The translations under genes and the position numbers were made by a program. Source: Segatella paludivivens DSM 17968 = JCM 13650 (GTDB lineage Bacteria > Bacteroidota > Bacteroidia > Bacteroidales > Bacteroidaceae). From it: a stretch of 64,000 nt of DNA. Every line of letters starts with the position of its first letter. Position 1 is the first letter of the stretch. Below the pieces are notes generated by a model that saw nothing but the letters and a program-made list of their open reading frames with translations, searched no databases and had not been told where the DNA came from. The DNA lies in assembly GCF_000373185.1 (NCBI RefSeq), contig NZ_KB890632.1:273-64272 (forward strand). The letters run 5' to 3'. Shown piece by piece: positions 17,220-25,896 of this stretch.

Positions 17220-20102
17220 TTATTTGCGAAATATATCATCTTTCTTCAATTCCACAACTTTGCCATATTTTGCGAGTGTGTCACGATTAATCGTCTTCAT
17301 ATTTCCTACTATATAATATATTATTGGCGTGTTTTTTACATAATCGTCATAAAACTTCTTACAGTCACTAAAGCCTAGTTGTGGAATTATTGATGTGGCA
17401 GCCGTATTTGGATCTGCAGTATAACCATTCATAATATAAGAATCTATAGTGCTTCCCATACTACGGAAGTTTGGATATCGGTTGTTTATGCTATTTATCT
17501 CAGACTGTTTTGCTGCTGCAATATTGTTCTCTCTTAATGGCATATTCTTGTAAAGACTGTCCAAAACTTCTATTGCAGCCATACTTTTATCTGATTGTAC
17601 GCCCATTCTTGATGCAAAACCTGTAGGATAATTAGCATAGCGAGTCAATGCTGGTGTTAGTGTATATCCGTGTGAATAGTATGCGTAAGCACGGAATTCT
17701 CTAATCTCTTGGAATAATACAGATGACATGCCTGATCCAAAGTAGTTTCCCCACAATTCCAGTCGTGCTCTATCTTCTTCTGTTGGCATTTGCGGAATGT
17801 TTATATATGAACTTATTACGGTCTGTCGTGCTTTTGGATTGTTGTAAAAGTAGACAGTAGGAGTGGAATAAGCTTCTAACTTGTAGTTTACTGGTACGTA
17901 ATCCTTTGTGCATCTGTTAACAGATACTTCTTGCTTAATGATTTTTTCTACTTCTGCGTCATTAAGTTTTCCGCTGTATACAATACTCATGTCATAGGTT
18001 TGTATATCCTTAAACAGATTGATGAAATCCTCAGGCTTGTTTTTCTTAAAGTCTTTATTTGAGCATCTTCTCATATAAATGGAATTGTTTCCATATATTA
18101 TTTTCTGTTCCATTATATTTGAAATGCTACTGTTGTCCTTAAATGCTGTTTTTTGGCTTAGTTTCTTATCTTTTAATATATCATTGAATTTCTTTTTGTC
18201 AGCTTTCGCACTGTCTAAAAGTTCGCGTAGCAGTTGCAAAGATGACGAAAGGTTGTTGTCAAAACCGCTCAATGTTATTATAAAATTGTTTCTGTTAGCA
18301 TCAATACTATATGAACTTCCTAGTTTTTGCATTGCTTTTGTAAATTCATTTTTAGTATGCTTTTCTGTTCCTATACTTCCTATAAATTCAGCTACGTCAT
18401 TGATACGATTATCATTATCAAAGCCAACATGGTAAATCAGTTCCAATTTAAACAAGTCGTTGGATGGATTTTTCACTGTATATAGTCTTGCTTTTGGCGC
18501 TAATTTTATTGTGTTTGCATCTTTGTCAAAATCAATTAACCTAGGCTTAATATCTTGTGTAGGCATAGCCTTTATCTCTTTTGCATATTCTGACTGTTCT
18601 CCAGCATGTTTGGGCTTTATCGGAGAGTATCCAGGTTGGCTTATTTTGTCTTTAGGATAATGTCCGAATGTCTTTATAGCTCTTACACAGTCGTCGCTAA
18701 AATATTTGGAAGCAACTCGCATAATATCATCACGGCTAACTGATGCAATGTCTTTTCCGTTATCTAGGACTTTATCCCATGATAAACCATGAGACGCCGC
18801 TGTCGTCATGACGTCTGCTCTATTGTCTATATTTTCAAGACTTTCTTGTGCATCTTTTACAAGTAATAGTTTAGTGGATTTTAAAAATTCATCAGAAAAA
18901 TCGCCTTTCTTCAGTTTCTCAATCTGTTCAATGCACATTTTTTCTGCTTTTTTCCTACTGCCAAAAGGTATGTTCGGAACAAATCCAATACCCACAACGT
19001 TTGTTTCTTTAAATGGTGACATCATTGCAATCGCATACATCAGCTTGTTGTCATTTCTTAGTGAGTCCAGAAGACCTGTTTCTGAGCTGTTATTAAGAAG
19101 TCCTAGTGCAACAGTAAAGGCGTTGTAGTCAGCATCTCTGTCTATCGGTGCACGATATACTATTCCTTCAGCCTTTACAATAGGTATTGGAAGCTTTAAT
19201 TTCAATGTAGCAAGATCTTTAAGAGGTTGTAGTTTGAATGGCTGTTCTTTTTCTAAGTTTCCAGAACGTATGCGCCCAAATGTGTTCTCAAGTATATTAC
19301 TTATCGAATCTGTGTTTACATCTCCTGTGAGTATAAGAGTCATGTTGTTTGCAACATAATATTTATCGAAGAATTTTCTCATTTCCCCGAGTCTTGGATT
19401 TTTCAGATTCTCTGTACTGCCGATGATAGGATCAGCGTAAGGTGTACCTGCAAAGATCATAGATTCTGCATATTCGGCTGCTGGCATCAGCATGTTGTCT
19501 GAATACATGTTTTTCTCTTCATAAACCGTTTCTAGTTCGCCTTGAAACAATCTGAAAACAGGTGACATTAGTCTTTCGCTGTTTAGTTCACACCATTGAT
19601 GAATATATTGTGGTGAAAAACTATTGTGGAATATTGTTTCGTCAAAAGATGTGGATGCATTTAGTCCCGTACCACCAAATGAAGTTATAAGAGAGCTGAA
19701 TTCGTTTGGAATTGCGTATTCTCCTGCTTTAATGCTGAGACGATTGATGTCTTTTTGAATGATACTCCTTTGTTTAGCATCTTTTGTTTCTGCCAAAATA
19801 TCATATTTAGCCGAGATTGAATCAAGCCAAGGCTTTTCTTTAGCATAATCTACAGTGCCTATTTTGTCTGTTCCCTTAAACATGATGTGCTCAAAATAAT
19901 GCGCCATTCCTGTGTTAGGACAGTCTTTTGCACCAGCTTTCACTATGACGGCTCCATATACTTTTGGTTGTGAATGATCTTCATTTATCCAAACGGTCAT
20001 TCCATTTTTAAGCTTCTTTTCGGTCACTTTTAGTGGATTTACCTGTGCGTTTGCTGTGGCTAAAAACGCAAGAGGTATTAGAAAAGCTAATAATTTTCTC
20101 AT
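17220..20102 (-). CDS. M16 family zinc peptidase (two-module insulinase/pitrilysin type)
   Basis: 960 residues from ATG 20102, chosen because it begins a signal peptide (MRKLLAFLIPLAFLATANAQ). The inverted zinc motif HxxEH is present as HYFEH (residues 68-72), with a downstream EEKNM segment supplying the third ligand region. The length covers two M16 modules; the second (from about residue 500) lacks the HxxEH motif, as is usual for the non-catalytic half. The signal peptide places it in the periplasm or at the envelope, where it probably degrades peptides. A -7 element is found at 20191-20198. Confidence 0.93.
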   Translation of the reverse strand: MRKLLAFLIPLAFLATANAQVNPLKVTEKKLKNGMTVWINEDHSQPKVYGAVIVKAGAKDCPNTGMAHYFEHIMFKGTDKIGTVDYAKEKPWLDSISAKYDILAETKDAKQRSIIQKDINRLSIKAGEYAIPNEFSSLITSFGGTGLNASTSFDETIFHNSFSPQYIHQWCELNSERLMSPVFRLFQGELETVYEEKNMYSDNMLMPAAEYAESMIFAGTPYADPIIGSTENLKNPRLGEMRKFFDKYYVANNMTLILTGDVNTDSISNILENTFGRIRSGNLEKEQPFKLQPLKDLATLKLKLPIPIVKAEGIVYRAPIDRDADYNAFTVALGLLNNSSETGLLDSLRNDNKLMYAIAMMSPFKETNVVGIGFVPNIPFGSRKKAEKMCIEQIEKLKKGDFSDEFLKSTKLLLVKDAQESLENIDNRADVMTTAASHGLSWDKVLDNGKDIASVSRDDIMRVASKYFSDDCVRAIKTFGHYPKDKISQPGYSPIKPKHAGEQSEYAKEIKAMPTQDIKPRLIDFDKDANTIKLAPKARLYTVKNPSNDLFKLELIYHVGFDNDNRINDVAEFIGSIGTEKHTKNEFTKAMQKLGSSYSIDANRNNFIITLSGFDNNLSSSLQLLRELLDSAKADKKKFNDILKDKKLSQKTAFKDNSSISNIMEQKIIYGNNSIYMRRCSNKDFKKNKPEDFINLFKDIQTYDMSIVYSGKLNDAEVEKIIKQEVSVNRCTKDYVPVNYKLEAYSTPTVYFYNNPKARQTVISSYINIPQMPTEEDRARLELWGNYFGSGMSSVLFQEIREFRAYAYYSHGYTLTPALTRYANYPTGFASRMGVQSDKSMAAIEVLDSLYKNMPLRENNIAAAKQSEINSINNRYPNFRSMGSTIDSYIMNGYTADPNTAATSIIPQLGFSDCKKFYDDYVKNTPIIYYIVGNMKTINRDTLAKYGKVVELKKDDIFRK

Positions 20103-20190
20103 GTGGTTTATGTTTGTTATCATTGATGATGTCCTTATTGTTATGGCATTTTTGCATTCTGATATTAAGTGCCGTAAACTTTAGATAGTG

Positions 20191-20198
20191 CAAAATTA
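20191..20198 (-). promoter_or_regulatory. -7 promoter element for the M16 peptidase gene
   Basis: The minus strand reads TAATTTTG, a perfect TAnnTTTG, about 90 bases before the ATG at 20102. No -33 TTTG is evident. The leader of about 85 bases has no other notable feature. Confidence 0.45.
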
Positions 20199-20280
20199 TT
20201 GTTTTTTGTCGGTATAATATCTGTTTTAGTTTCGTTTTTTTCGTTTTTTGTCTTATTTATCTTCAAGATTAACGTAAATA

Positions 20281-20321
20281 AATAAAGGCAGATTCCTTTT
20301 TGATGGAAATCTGCCTTTATT
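20281..20321 (-). terminator. Rho-independent terminator after the patB gene
   Basis: AATAAAGGCAGATT (20281-20294) pairs with AATCTGCCTTTATT (20308-20321). On the minus strand the stem is followed by TTTATTTA. It lies 36 bases past the patB stop. Both flanks are A/T runs, so it could act in either direction. Confidence 0.8.
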
Positions 20322-20356
20322 ATTTTTGTATTTTTTTACCTATTAAACCATATTCT

Positions 20357-21556
20357 TTACATGGGGCATCCATGTTCATCGTCATCTTCCATGTAGACAC
20401 TAAGTTCCCTGCCCATTCTCTTAAGGCCTTCCATCAAAGTAGCTCTGGTGCAGGCTATGTTTATGCGCAAATAACAGAAGCCTTCTTTTCGGCCATACAT
20501 TGTTCCACTGTTTATCATCACCTTTGCATTGTCAAGCAATTTTTTTGCAGCTTCATCAGCGGTGAGTTCAATTCTTGAAATATCTATCCATACAAGATAA
20601 GTGCCTTCAAGACGTATAACTTCGAGTTTTGGCAAATACTCAGAGAAGAATTCCTTTAAAGCCTTATAGTTGCCGTATAGGTATTCATTTAGTTCATCAA
20701 GCCACTCTTCACCGTTATTGTATGCTTCCTGTACTGCTATTACACCAAAAGGATTTACATCACATACTTCATTGATGTTTAATGCTCTGTCTATGCGTAG
20801 GCGTATCGTTTTATCACTGCATATAATGTTGGCAATTTGAAGTCCTGCAATATTGAATGACTTTGACGGAGAATTTAGAATAATACTATTGTCTCTACAT
20901 TCATCGCTTATGCTTGCAAACGCTGTAAATGTATATTCTGGCATTATAAGTTCACAATGTATTTCGTCAGAGATTATCTTCACTCCGTTTCTTGTACAAA
21001 TGTCGTTTATGCGCAGCATTTCTTCTTTGCTCCATACACGTCCTGAAGGATTGTGGGGATTGCACAAAACAAATACTGTAACTTTCGGGTCGGCACATTT
21101 GCGTTCAAAGTCTTCGAAATCCATGACAAAACTGTTGCCTTCTCTTTTTAATGCAGTTTCTTCTACTTGGCAACCGCAGTTCATTATGCTGGTAAAGAAA
21201 CAGTTGTATGCAGGAGTCTGTATAAGTACTTTTTCACCAGGCATGGTGAGAGCTTGCAATGATGCAGTCAATGCTGGTACAACTCCTGATGTATACAAAA
21301 TCCAAGAACGGTCTATCTGCCAGTTGTGGCGGCGCTTGAACCAATTGGTTATTGCTTCAAAATAGCTGTCAGGAACTAGAGTGTAGCCAAAAACTCCATG
21401 TTCGACACGTTTTTTTAGAGCCTCTATGATGCATGGTGCTGTCTGAAAGTCCATATCGGCCACCCACATAGGGATTACATCATCTTCTTTTGGTAAATCC
21501 CATTTGTATGAGTTTGTACCGCGTCGCTCAATCTGCTTGTCAAAATTATATTTCAT
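20357..21556 (-). CDS. patB: MalY/PatB-type C-S lyase (PLP-dependent aminotransferase fold)
   Basis: 399 residues. Fold-type I PLP enzyme: N-terminal VIPMWVADMDFQTAPCIIEA and GVFGYT are typical of the MalY/PatB branch. The cofactor lysine is Lys232 in NSPSKSFNIAGLQ, preceded by the pyridine-binding aspartate in ISDEIH (Asp197) and the NPHNPSGRVW motif (about 166-175). This family cleaves C-S bonds of cystathionine or cysteine, giving pyruvate, ammonia and a thiol or hydrogen sulfide. It follows the DUF3737 gene after two bases on the same strand, so they are almost certainly cotranscribed. The C-terminus is short and acidic, ending EHGCPM. Confidence 0.92.
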   Translation of the reverse strand: MKYNFDKQIERRGTNSYKWDLPKEDDVIPMWVADMDFQTAPCIIEALKKRVEHGVFGYTLVPDSYFEAITNWFKRRHNWQIDRSWILYTSGVVPALTASLQALTMPGEKVLIQTPAYNCFFTSIMNCGCQVEETALKREGNSFVMDFEDFERKCADPKVTVFVLCNPHNPSGRVWSKEEMLRINDICTRNGVKIISDEIHCELIMPEYTFTAFASISDECRDNSIILNSPSKSFNIAGLQIANIICSDKTIRLRIDRALNINEVCDVNPFGVIAVQEAYNNGEEWLDELNEYLYGNYKALKEFFSEYLPKLEVIRLEGTYLVWIDISRIELTADEAAKKLLDNAKVMINSGTMYGRKEGFCYLRINIACTRATLMEGLKRMGRELSVYMEDDDEHGCPM

Positions 21557-21558
21557 AT

Positions 21559-22401
21559 TTATCTTGTTTCAATAACGCAGTCTTTTCCTTTGGCATATTC
21601 ATCGTATGTGATTTTACCAATTTCATCGGCTGTTATTTTTCCGCTTATAGGATTTTTTATTTCTGTTATTGCTCCGTTTATATTTGCTTTTATATTAGTG
21701 CTGTCTTCAAATATTCGATCACATTCGGCATCAAAAGTACAGTCCTCAAGAGTTATTCCGTCAATATAGCATAATGGTTGTTCGCCACTTATGTGGCATC
21801 TCACTAGTTTTATGTCTTTGCTGTGCCATGCAAGATATTCTCCGTTTAGTTCAGAATCATATACTGTCACATTGTCACATTCCCAGAAACTGTCTTTCGT
21901 TGTTATTTTAGCGTTGTGTATCTCTACATTCTTGCAATATTGAAATACATATTTTGAATCGCTCACAAGACCGTCTACATATATATTATTTGAGAACATG
22001 AAAGGGTAGGTACCCTCGTGTAGTTCCACATTCTTTAGTTTCAGACCGTTTACTTTCCAGAATGTTTCATCTGCATCGTTGATTTTTACGTTTTCCAGTT
22101 CTAGATTATTCATCTCTCTGAAAAATTTAGGACCGTCAATTACAGAGTCCTTCATAATCATATTGTTACTGTACCAAATAGCCGAACGGCTTTCAGGTGC
22201 GAAGTAGCTGTTTGTTATAACACTGTTATCTACATGCCACCAAGGGTATTTGCCATAAAATTTGGAATTATCACATTCCAGATTTTCGCAACATTTTATT
22301 CCTGATTCACCATCAATAATGGTTATATCCTCGAGTCTTGTATCTTTTTCGCCGAAGAGAGGGCGCTCTCCGCCAAATTCCTTGTTCTTTATTAGTTTCA
22401 T
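21559..22401 (-). CDS. DUF3737 family beta-helix protein
   Basis: 280 residues without signal peptide or membrane segment. It consists almost entirely of short repeats of about 18-22 residues with alternating hydrophobic and polar positions (such as LENVKINDADETFWKVNGLK), typical of a right-handed parallel beta-helix. The start MKLIKNKEFGGERPLF and the internal GKYPWWHVDNS and SRSAIWYSNN segments match DUF3737. Function is unknown; no catalytic residues are evident. It is the first gene of a two-gene unit with the PatB-type C-S lyase, suggesting a shared role, which is an inference. A -7 promoter element lies about 45 bases upstream. Confidence 0.88.
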   Translation of the reverse strand: MKLIKNKEFGGERPLFGEKDTRLEDITIIDGESGIKCCENLECDNSKFYGKYPWWHVDNSVITNSYFAPESRSAIWYSNNMIMKDSVIDGPKFFREMNNLELENVKINDADETFWKVNGLKLKNVELHEGTYPFMFSNNIYVDGLVSDSKYVFQYCKNVEIHNAKITTKDSFWECDNVTVYDSELNGEYLAWHSKDIKLVRCHISGEQPLCYIDGITLEDCTFDAECDRIFEDSTNIKANINGAITEIKNPISGKITADEIGKITYDEYAKGKDCVIETR

Positions 22402-22445
22402 ACTTATTATTAATACCTATTTATTTATTAAATAAACTCACGGTA

Positions 22446-22453
22446 CAAAGATA
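22446..22453 (-). promoter_or_regulatory. -7 promoter element for the DUF3737-patB unit
   Basis: The minus strand reads TATCTTTG, a perfect TAnnTTTG, 45 bases upstream of the DUF3737 ATG. TTTG elements upstream are present but not at the ideal spacing (about 12 bases). Confidence 0.5.
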
Positions 22454-22869
22454 CAAACATTATACCAAACTTGCTGTATACAAATTACGGATAATTTTCA
22501 ATGATAAAAGTATGGGGTGTTCCCTCAATGAGAATTTATTTTTGGCTACAGCATTATGTCGTATCATGATGCTATATTTGATATTGTCGTAACAATAATG
22601 TACTATCATTATAACTTTGCAATAATGATTATGAAATATAGCCATGATACCTTTGTATCGATATATTGAAAGTTGAAAGATGTACAATATGTTTTCTATC
22701 AGTAATGTTGCTAACCTTATTATATATAGATAATCAATCCCCCGAATAAAGTCAAAAAGTAAAATCTCTGATTTTATTCGGGTTTATCGCCTTTTCAGGC
22801 TAGTTTATTTTGCTTGTAACATAAATGAAAAAAATATGTAAAAGCTTTATAATCTTAATGAAACGAAGG
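22454..22869. other. Gene-free intergenic region with orphan promoter elements and a hairpin
   Basis: AT-rich region between the divergent DUF3737 and porin genes. It contains plus-strand -7 boxes TAACTTTG (22612-22619) and TACCTTTG (22648-22655), a tiny reading frame of 17 codons (22680-22733) and a hairpin (22741-22782). A 75-codon minus-strand frame at 22460-22687 has no recognisable similarity and is not called. A small transcript may be made here; otherwise I see nothing. Confidence 0.5.
22741..22782 (+). other. Hairpin of 10 bp in the intergenic region
   Basis: CCCGAATAAA (22741-22750) pairs perfectly with TTTATTCGGG (22773-22782) around a 22-base loop. The T run after it is short (TTTATCGCCTTTT), so as a terminator it would be weak. 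No annotated gene precedes it on the plus strand. Confidence 0.55.
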
Positions 22870-22893
22870 CGAAATATTTCGATTGTACCTTTG
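22870..22893 (+). promoter_or_regulatory. Promoter of the phosphate uptake operon with embedded palindrome
   Basis: TACCTTTG at 22886-22893 is a perfect -7 box, 49 bases before the porin ATG. A perfect 12-bp palindrome, CGAAATATTTCG (22870-22881), ends four bases before it, where a regulator could block or recruit RNA polymerase. No -33 TTTG is visible, which fits a promoter that needs an activator. Confidence 0.5.
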
Positions 22894-22942
22894 CATCATG
22901 ATTTAGAAATGATAACGTCATATTAATTAAAAAACTAAAAAG

Positions 22943-23929
22943 ATGAAAAGAATTTTTATTTCAGTGATGAGCATTATGCTTGCAGCAGCAGGTATGGCAC
23001 AGGAAACCACTAGCACATTTAAACCAAGTGGAAGTCCAATAGTCACTGTGTTCACTGATTTTAGAGTGCAATCTACAGATGGTAAGACAAACACTGCTTT
23101 TGAGATTTCAAGAGCTTACTTAGGTTACGCCTACAACTTCTCACCTTATTTCTCTGCAAAGGCAGTGATGGATGTTACAGATAAAAATAACGGTTATCAG
23201 GGCTCTGCTTACACCGCTTATATAAAGAACGCTTATGGAGAATATTCAAGAAATGGACTTACCATTGACTTTGGTTTGATAGGTACCAATACTTTTAATT
23301 TACAGGAGTCTCTATGGGGTAAACGTTATCTTTTGAAATCATTCCAAGACCTTAATGGATATGCATCAAGTGCAGACCTTGGATTAGGCATCAAATATCA
23401 AATAGCTCAAGAGTTGAGTATCGATGCTCAGGTTGTAAACGGCGAAGGTTACAAATCATTACAGTCTGATAGCGCTGTTAAAGTTTCTGCCGGATTAACA
23501 TATCAGCCAATAAAAAAACTATATCTTCGTGTTTATGGAGATTATCAGAAAAAACAGGAAGCTCAGACTACATTCAATGCCATGATAGCTTATAAAGACG
23601 ATAAGTTTACAGTAGGTGGTGAATACAACTTACAGACTGGCCATAACAAGGTTAAAGACCATAATTTGAATGGATTATCATTCTGGGGCACATACAATCC
23701 ATGTAAGACATTTGCAGTATTTGGACGCTATGATAACTTAACATCAAAGAAACTCAATGGTGCAAGCAATGGCTGGAATGCTACTGACGGAAACCTTTAT
23801 ACAGCTGGTCTTGAAATATTACCTGCAAAAGGTATTGCAATATCACCTAACGTGCAGATAAGTGATCCTTCTAAGTCAGGTTCTAAAACATCAACAAGCT
23901 ATCTTGTAAGTTTCAAGTATAGCTTATAA
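22943..23929 (+). CDS. Outer-membrane porin of the phosphate uptake operon
   Basis: 328 residues with signal peptide (MKRIFISVMSIMLAAAGMAQ, cleavage after AQ). The mature part is a beta-barrel pattern: ISRAYLGYAYNFSPYFSAKA early, many alternating aromatic/polar strands, and a C-terminal VSFKYSL. It resembles porins of the OprP/phosphate-selective type in general organisation, but the similarity is weak by eye. Its position, 77 bases before pstS in the same direction, suggests that it lets phosphate through the outer membrane; this is inferred from context. A short inverted repeat (GATAG/CTATC, 23943-23960) lies between it and pstS. Confidence 0.8.
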   Translation: MKRIFISVMSIMLAAAGMAQETTSTFKPSGSPIVTVFTDFRVQSTDGKTNTAFEISRAYLGYAYNFSPYFSAKAVMDVTDKNNGYQGSAYTAYIKNAYGEYSRNGLTIDFGLIGTNTFNLQESLWGKRYLLKSFQDLNGYASSADLGLGIKYQIAQELSIDAQVVNGEGYKSLQSDSAVKVSAGLTYQPIKKLYLRVYGDYQKKQEAQTTFNAMIAYKDDKFTVGGEYNLQTGHNKVKDHNLNGLSFWGTYNPCKTFAVFGRYDNLTSKKLNGASNGWNATDGNLYTAGLEILPAKGIAISPNVQISDPSKSGSKTSTSYLVSFKYSL

Positions 23930-24006
23930 ACATAAAAAAGAAGATAGTTATATTACTATCGTCTATTAAAAACAAAAGATAAATTATTTTTTAAATATAA
24001 AATTAT

Positions 24007-25044
24007 ATGAAAAAGAGTATTGTTTTAGTTGCATTGTTGAGTCTGATGGCTCTAGGCAACAAGGTTAGTGCGCAGTCAATATCAGGTGCAGGAGCAACAT
24101 TCCCAGAACCATTCTATAATGCAGCATTTGCGACTTATGAAAGAGCAGCACATGCTAAAGTAACTTATGGCGGCATTGGTTCAGGTGGTGGAATCCGCAG
24201 TCTGAAAGATAAAATTGTAGATTTTGGTGCGTCAGATGCATTCCTTACAAATCAAGAACTTCGAGAGATGCCGGCTCCTATCGTTCATATTCCTACATGT
24301 AGTGGTGCGGTAGTTGTAGCTTACAATCTACCAGGTGTAAAGCAGATTAAACTTACTCCTACTGTTTTAGCTTCTATTTTCTTGGGACAAATTAGAAATT
24401 GGAATCATCCTGCTTTGAGAAAATTGAACCCAGGTGTAAGATTCCCAAATAAGGAAATTACTGTAGTTCATCGTTCTGATGGTAGTGGTACAACGAATAT
24501 GTTTACAGATTATCTAACTAAGGTAAATAAAGTATGGCATTCTAAGGTTGGTGCTGGTAAGACTGTAAACTGGCCTGTAGGTGTAGGTGCAAAAGGAAAT
24601 CCAGGTGTTGCAGGTGCTATTCATCAGACACAAGGTTCTATAGGATATATAGGTTCTGAATACGCTTTCGCACAACATGAACCGTCAGCACTTATCCAAA
24701 ACAAGGCTGGAAAGTTCATCAAAGCTACAGTCGCTTCTACAAGTGCAGCTGGAAAAGGTAAAATTCCTGCAGATACACGTGTTATGCTTACCAACTCTTC
24801 TGCCCCAACAGCTTACCCTATAGCTGGTTTTACATGGCTAATAATCTATAAAGATCAGGCTTACAACAACCGCAGCTTTGCTCAGGCTCAGGCAACACTG
24901 AAATTGATAGACTGGATGGTAAGTCGCAATGCACAAGGATTGGCTGTTAAAACCAATTATGCTCCACTTCCAGCAGGTGTAGCAGCGAGAGCAAAAGCTA
25001 TATTACGCACAGTGACTTACAAAGGAAAAAGAATTCTGAAGTAA
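24007..25044 (+). CDS. pstS: Phosphate ABC transporter substrate-binding protein PstS
   Basis: 345 residues with signal peptide (N-terminus MKKSIVLVALLSLMALGNKV, cleavage after SAQ). The PstS phosphate-binding motifs are clear: SGAGATFPEPFYNAAF at about 25-40, GGIGSGGGIRSLKD at about 57-70, FGASDAFL at about 75-82 and VHRSDGSGTTNMFTDYL at about 155-172. It captures phosphate in the periplasm and hands it to PstCA. It has no lipobox, so the mature protein should be soluble. The stop codon is directly followed by the pstC ATG. Confidence 0.96.
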   Translation: MKKSIVLVALLSLMALGNKVSAQSISGAGATFPEPFYNAAFATYERAAHAKVTYGGIGSGGGIRSLKDKIVDFGASDAFLTNQELREMPAPIVHIPTCSGAVVVAYNLPGVKQIKLTPTVLASIFLGQIRNWNHPALRKLNPGVRFPNKEITVVHRSDGSGTTNMFTDYLTKVNKVWHSKVGAGKTVNWPVGVGAKGNPGVAGAIHQTQGSIGYIGSEYAFAQHEPSALIQNKAGKFIKATVASTSAAGKGKIPADTRVMLTNSSAPTAYPIAGFTWLIIYKDQAYNNRSFAQAQATLKLIDWMVSRNAQGLAVKTNYAPLPAGVAARAKAILRTVTYKGKRILK

Positions 25045-25896
25045 ATGAATAGCGATAAAATTCTGAAACGCGTATTGTTCTTCTCCTCACTGGTTATCAT
25101 TTTGATAGCCGCGGCGATGGTGTTTTCACTGTTCAAGGGGTCGTTACCGTCAATATCCAAATTTGGATGGCGGTTTCTGATCTCTGATCAGTGGGATCCA
25201 ACCCAGGGGAGCGAGAACTATGGCGCGTTACTCTTTATAGTCGGTACTATACTCACATCAGTTCTGGCTCTGGTTATCGCAATCCCCTTGGCGTTCTGCA
25301 CATCCCTGTTTGTAGCAGAATATTTTCGCGGTACAAAGCTTGCATCTATTGTTGGCACATTAGTAGATCTCTTGGCTGGTATTCCGTCTATTATATATGG
25401 TCTATGGGGTTTCTATATCCTATGTCCGTTGGTTGTTGAGGCTGGTTTAAGTCCGCAGGGATTCGGAGTATTCACATCCGCCTTGATACTTGCCATAATG
25501 ATTGTGCCTTATGCCACATCTTTGAGTAATACGACTATAGCGATGGTGCCAAATGATCTTAAAGAAGCCGCATATGCTTTGGGCGCCACTCGATTGGAAG
25601 TGATACGTACGGTTATATTGCCAAACGCTCGTTCTGGAATGACAGCAAGTTACATACTGGCTTTTGGTAGAGCAATTGGTGAAACTTTGGCAGTGACAAT
25701 GCTTATTGGTAACGAAAATGCGATACCACATGGACTCTTCTCAACAGGCAATACAATGGCTAGTGTTATTGCAAACCAGTTTGGGGAGGCTAGTGGATTA
25801 CAGCTGAGTGCGTTGATAGAGCTTGCTCTATTACTCTTTGTGATAACTACTATCATCAATGCGATAGGAAAATATATAATTAAAAAGATGGGATAA
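25045..25896 (+). CDS. pstC: Phosphate ABC transporter permease PstC
   Basis: 283 residues with six predicted transmembrane segments, the first at about 9-30. The permease coupling loop is EAAYALGATRLEVIRTVILP (about 175-194), typical of binding-protein-dependent permeases, with LLAGIPSIIYGLWGFYIL in the preceding helices. It forms the inner-membrane channel with PstA. It starts immediately after the pstS stop, and its own stop overlaps the pstA ATG by one base. Confidence 0.95.
   Translation: MNSDKILKRVLFFSSLVIILIAAAMVFSLFKGSLPSISKFGWRFLISDQWDPTQGSENYGALLFIVGTILTSVLALVIAIPLAFCTSLFVAEYFRGTKLASIVGTLVDLLAGIPSIIYGLWGFYILCPLVVEAGLSPQGFGVFTSALILAIMIVPYATSLSNTTIAMVPNDLKEAAYALGATRLEVIRTVILPNARSGMTASYILAFGRAIGETLAVTMLIGNENAIPHGLFSTGNTMASVIANQFGEASGLQLSALIELALLLFVITTIINAIGKYIIKKMG

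Noticed and set aside
22460..22687. 75-codon minus-strand frame before the DUF3737 gene
   Set aside because: No promoter or similarity is evident, the composition is like random AT-rich sequence, and it overlaps the DUF3737 promoter region on its far side.
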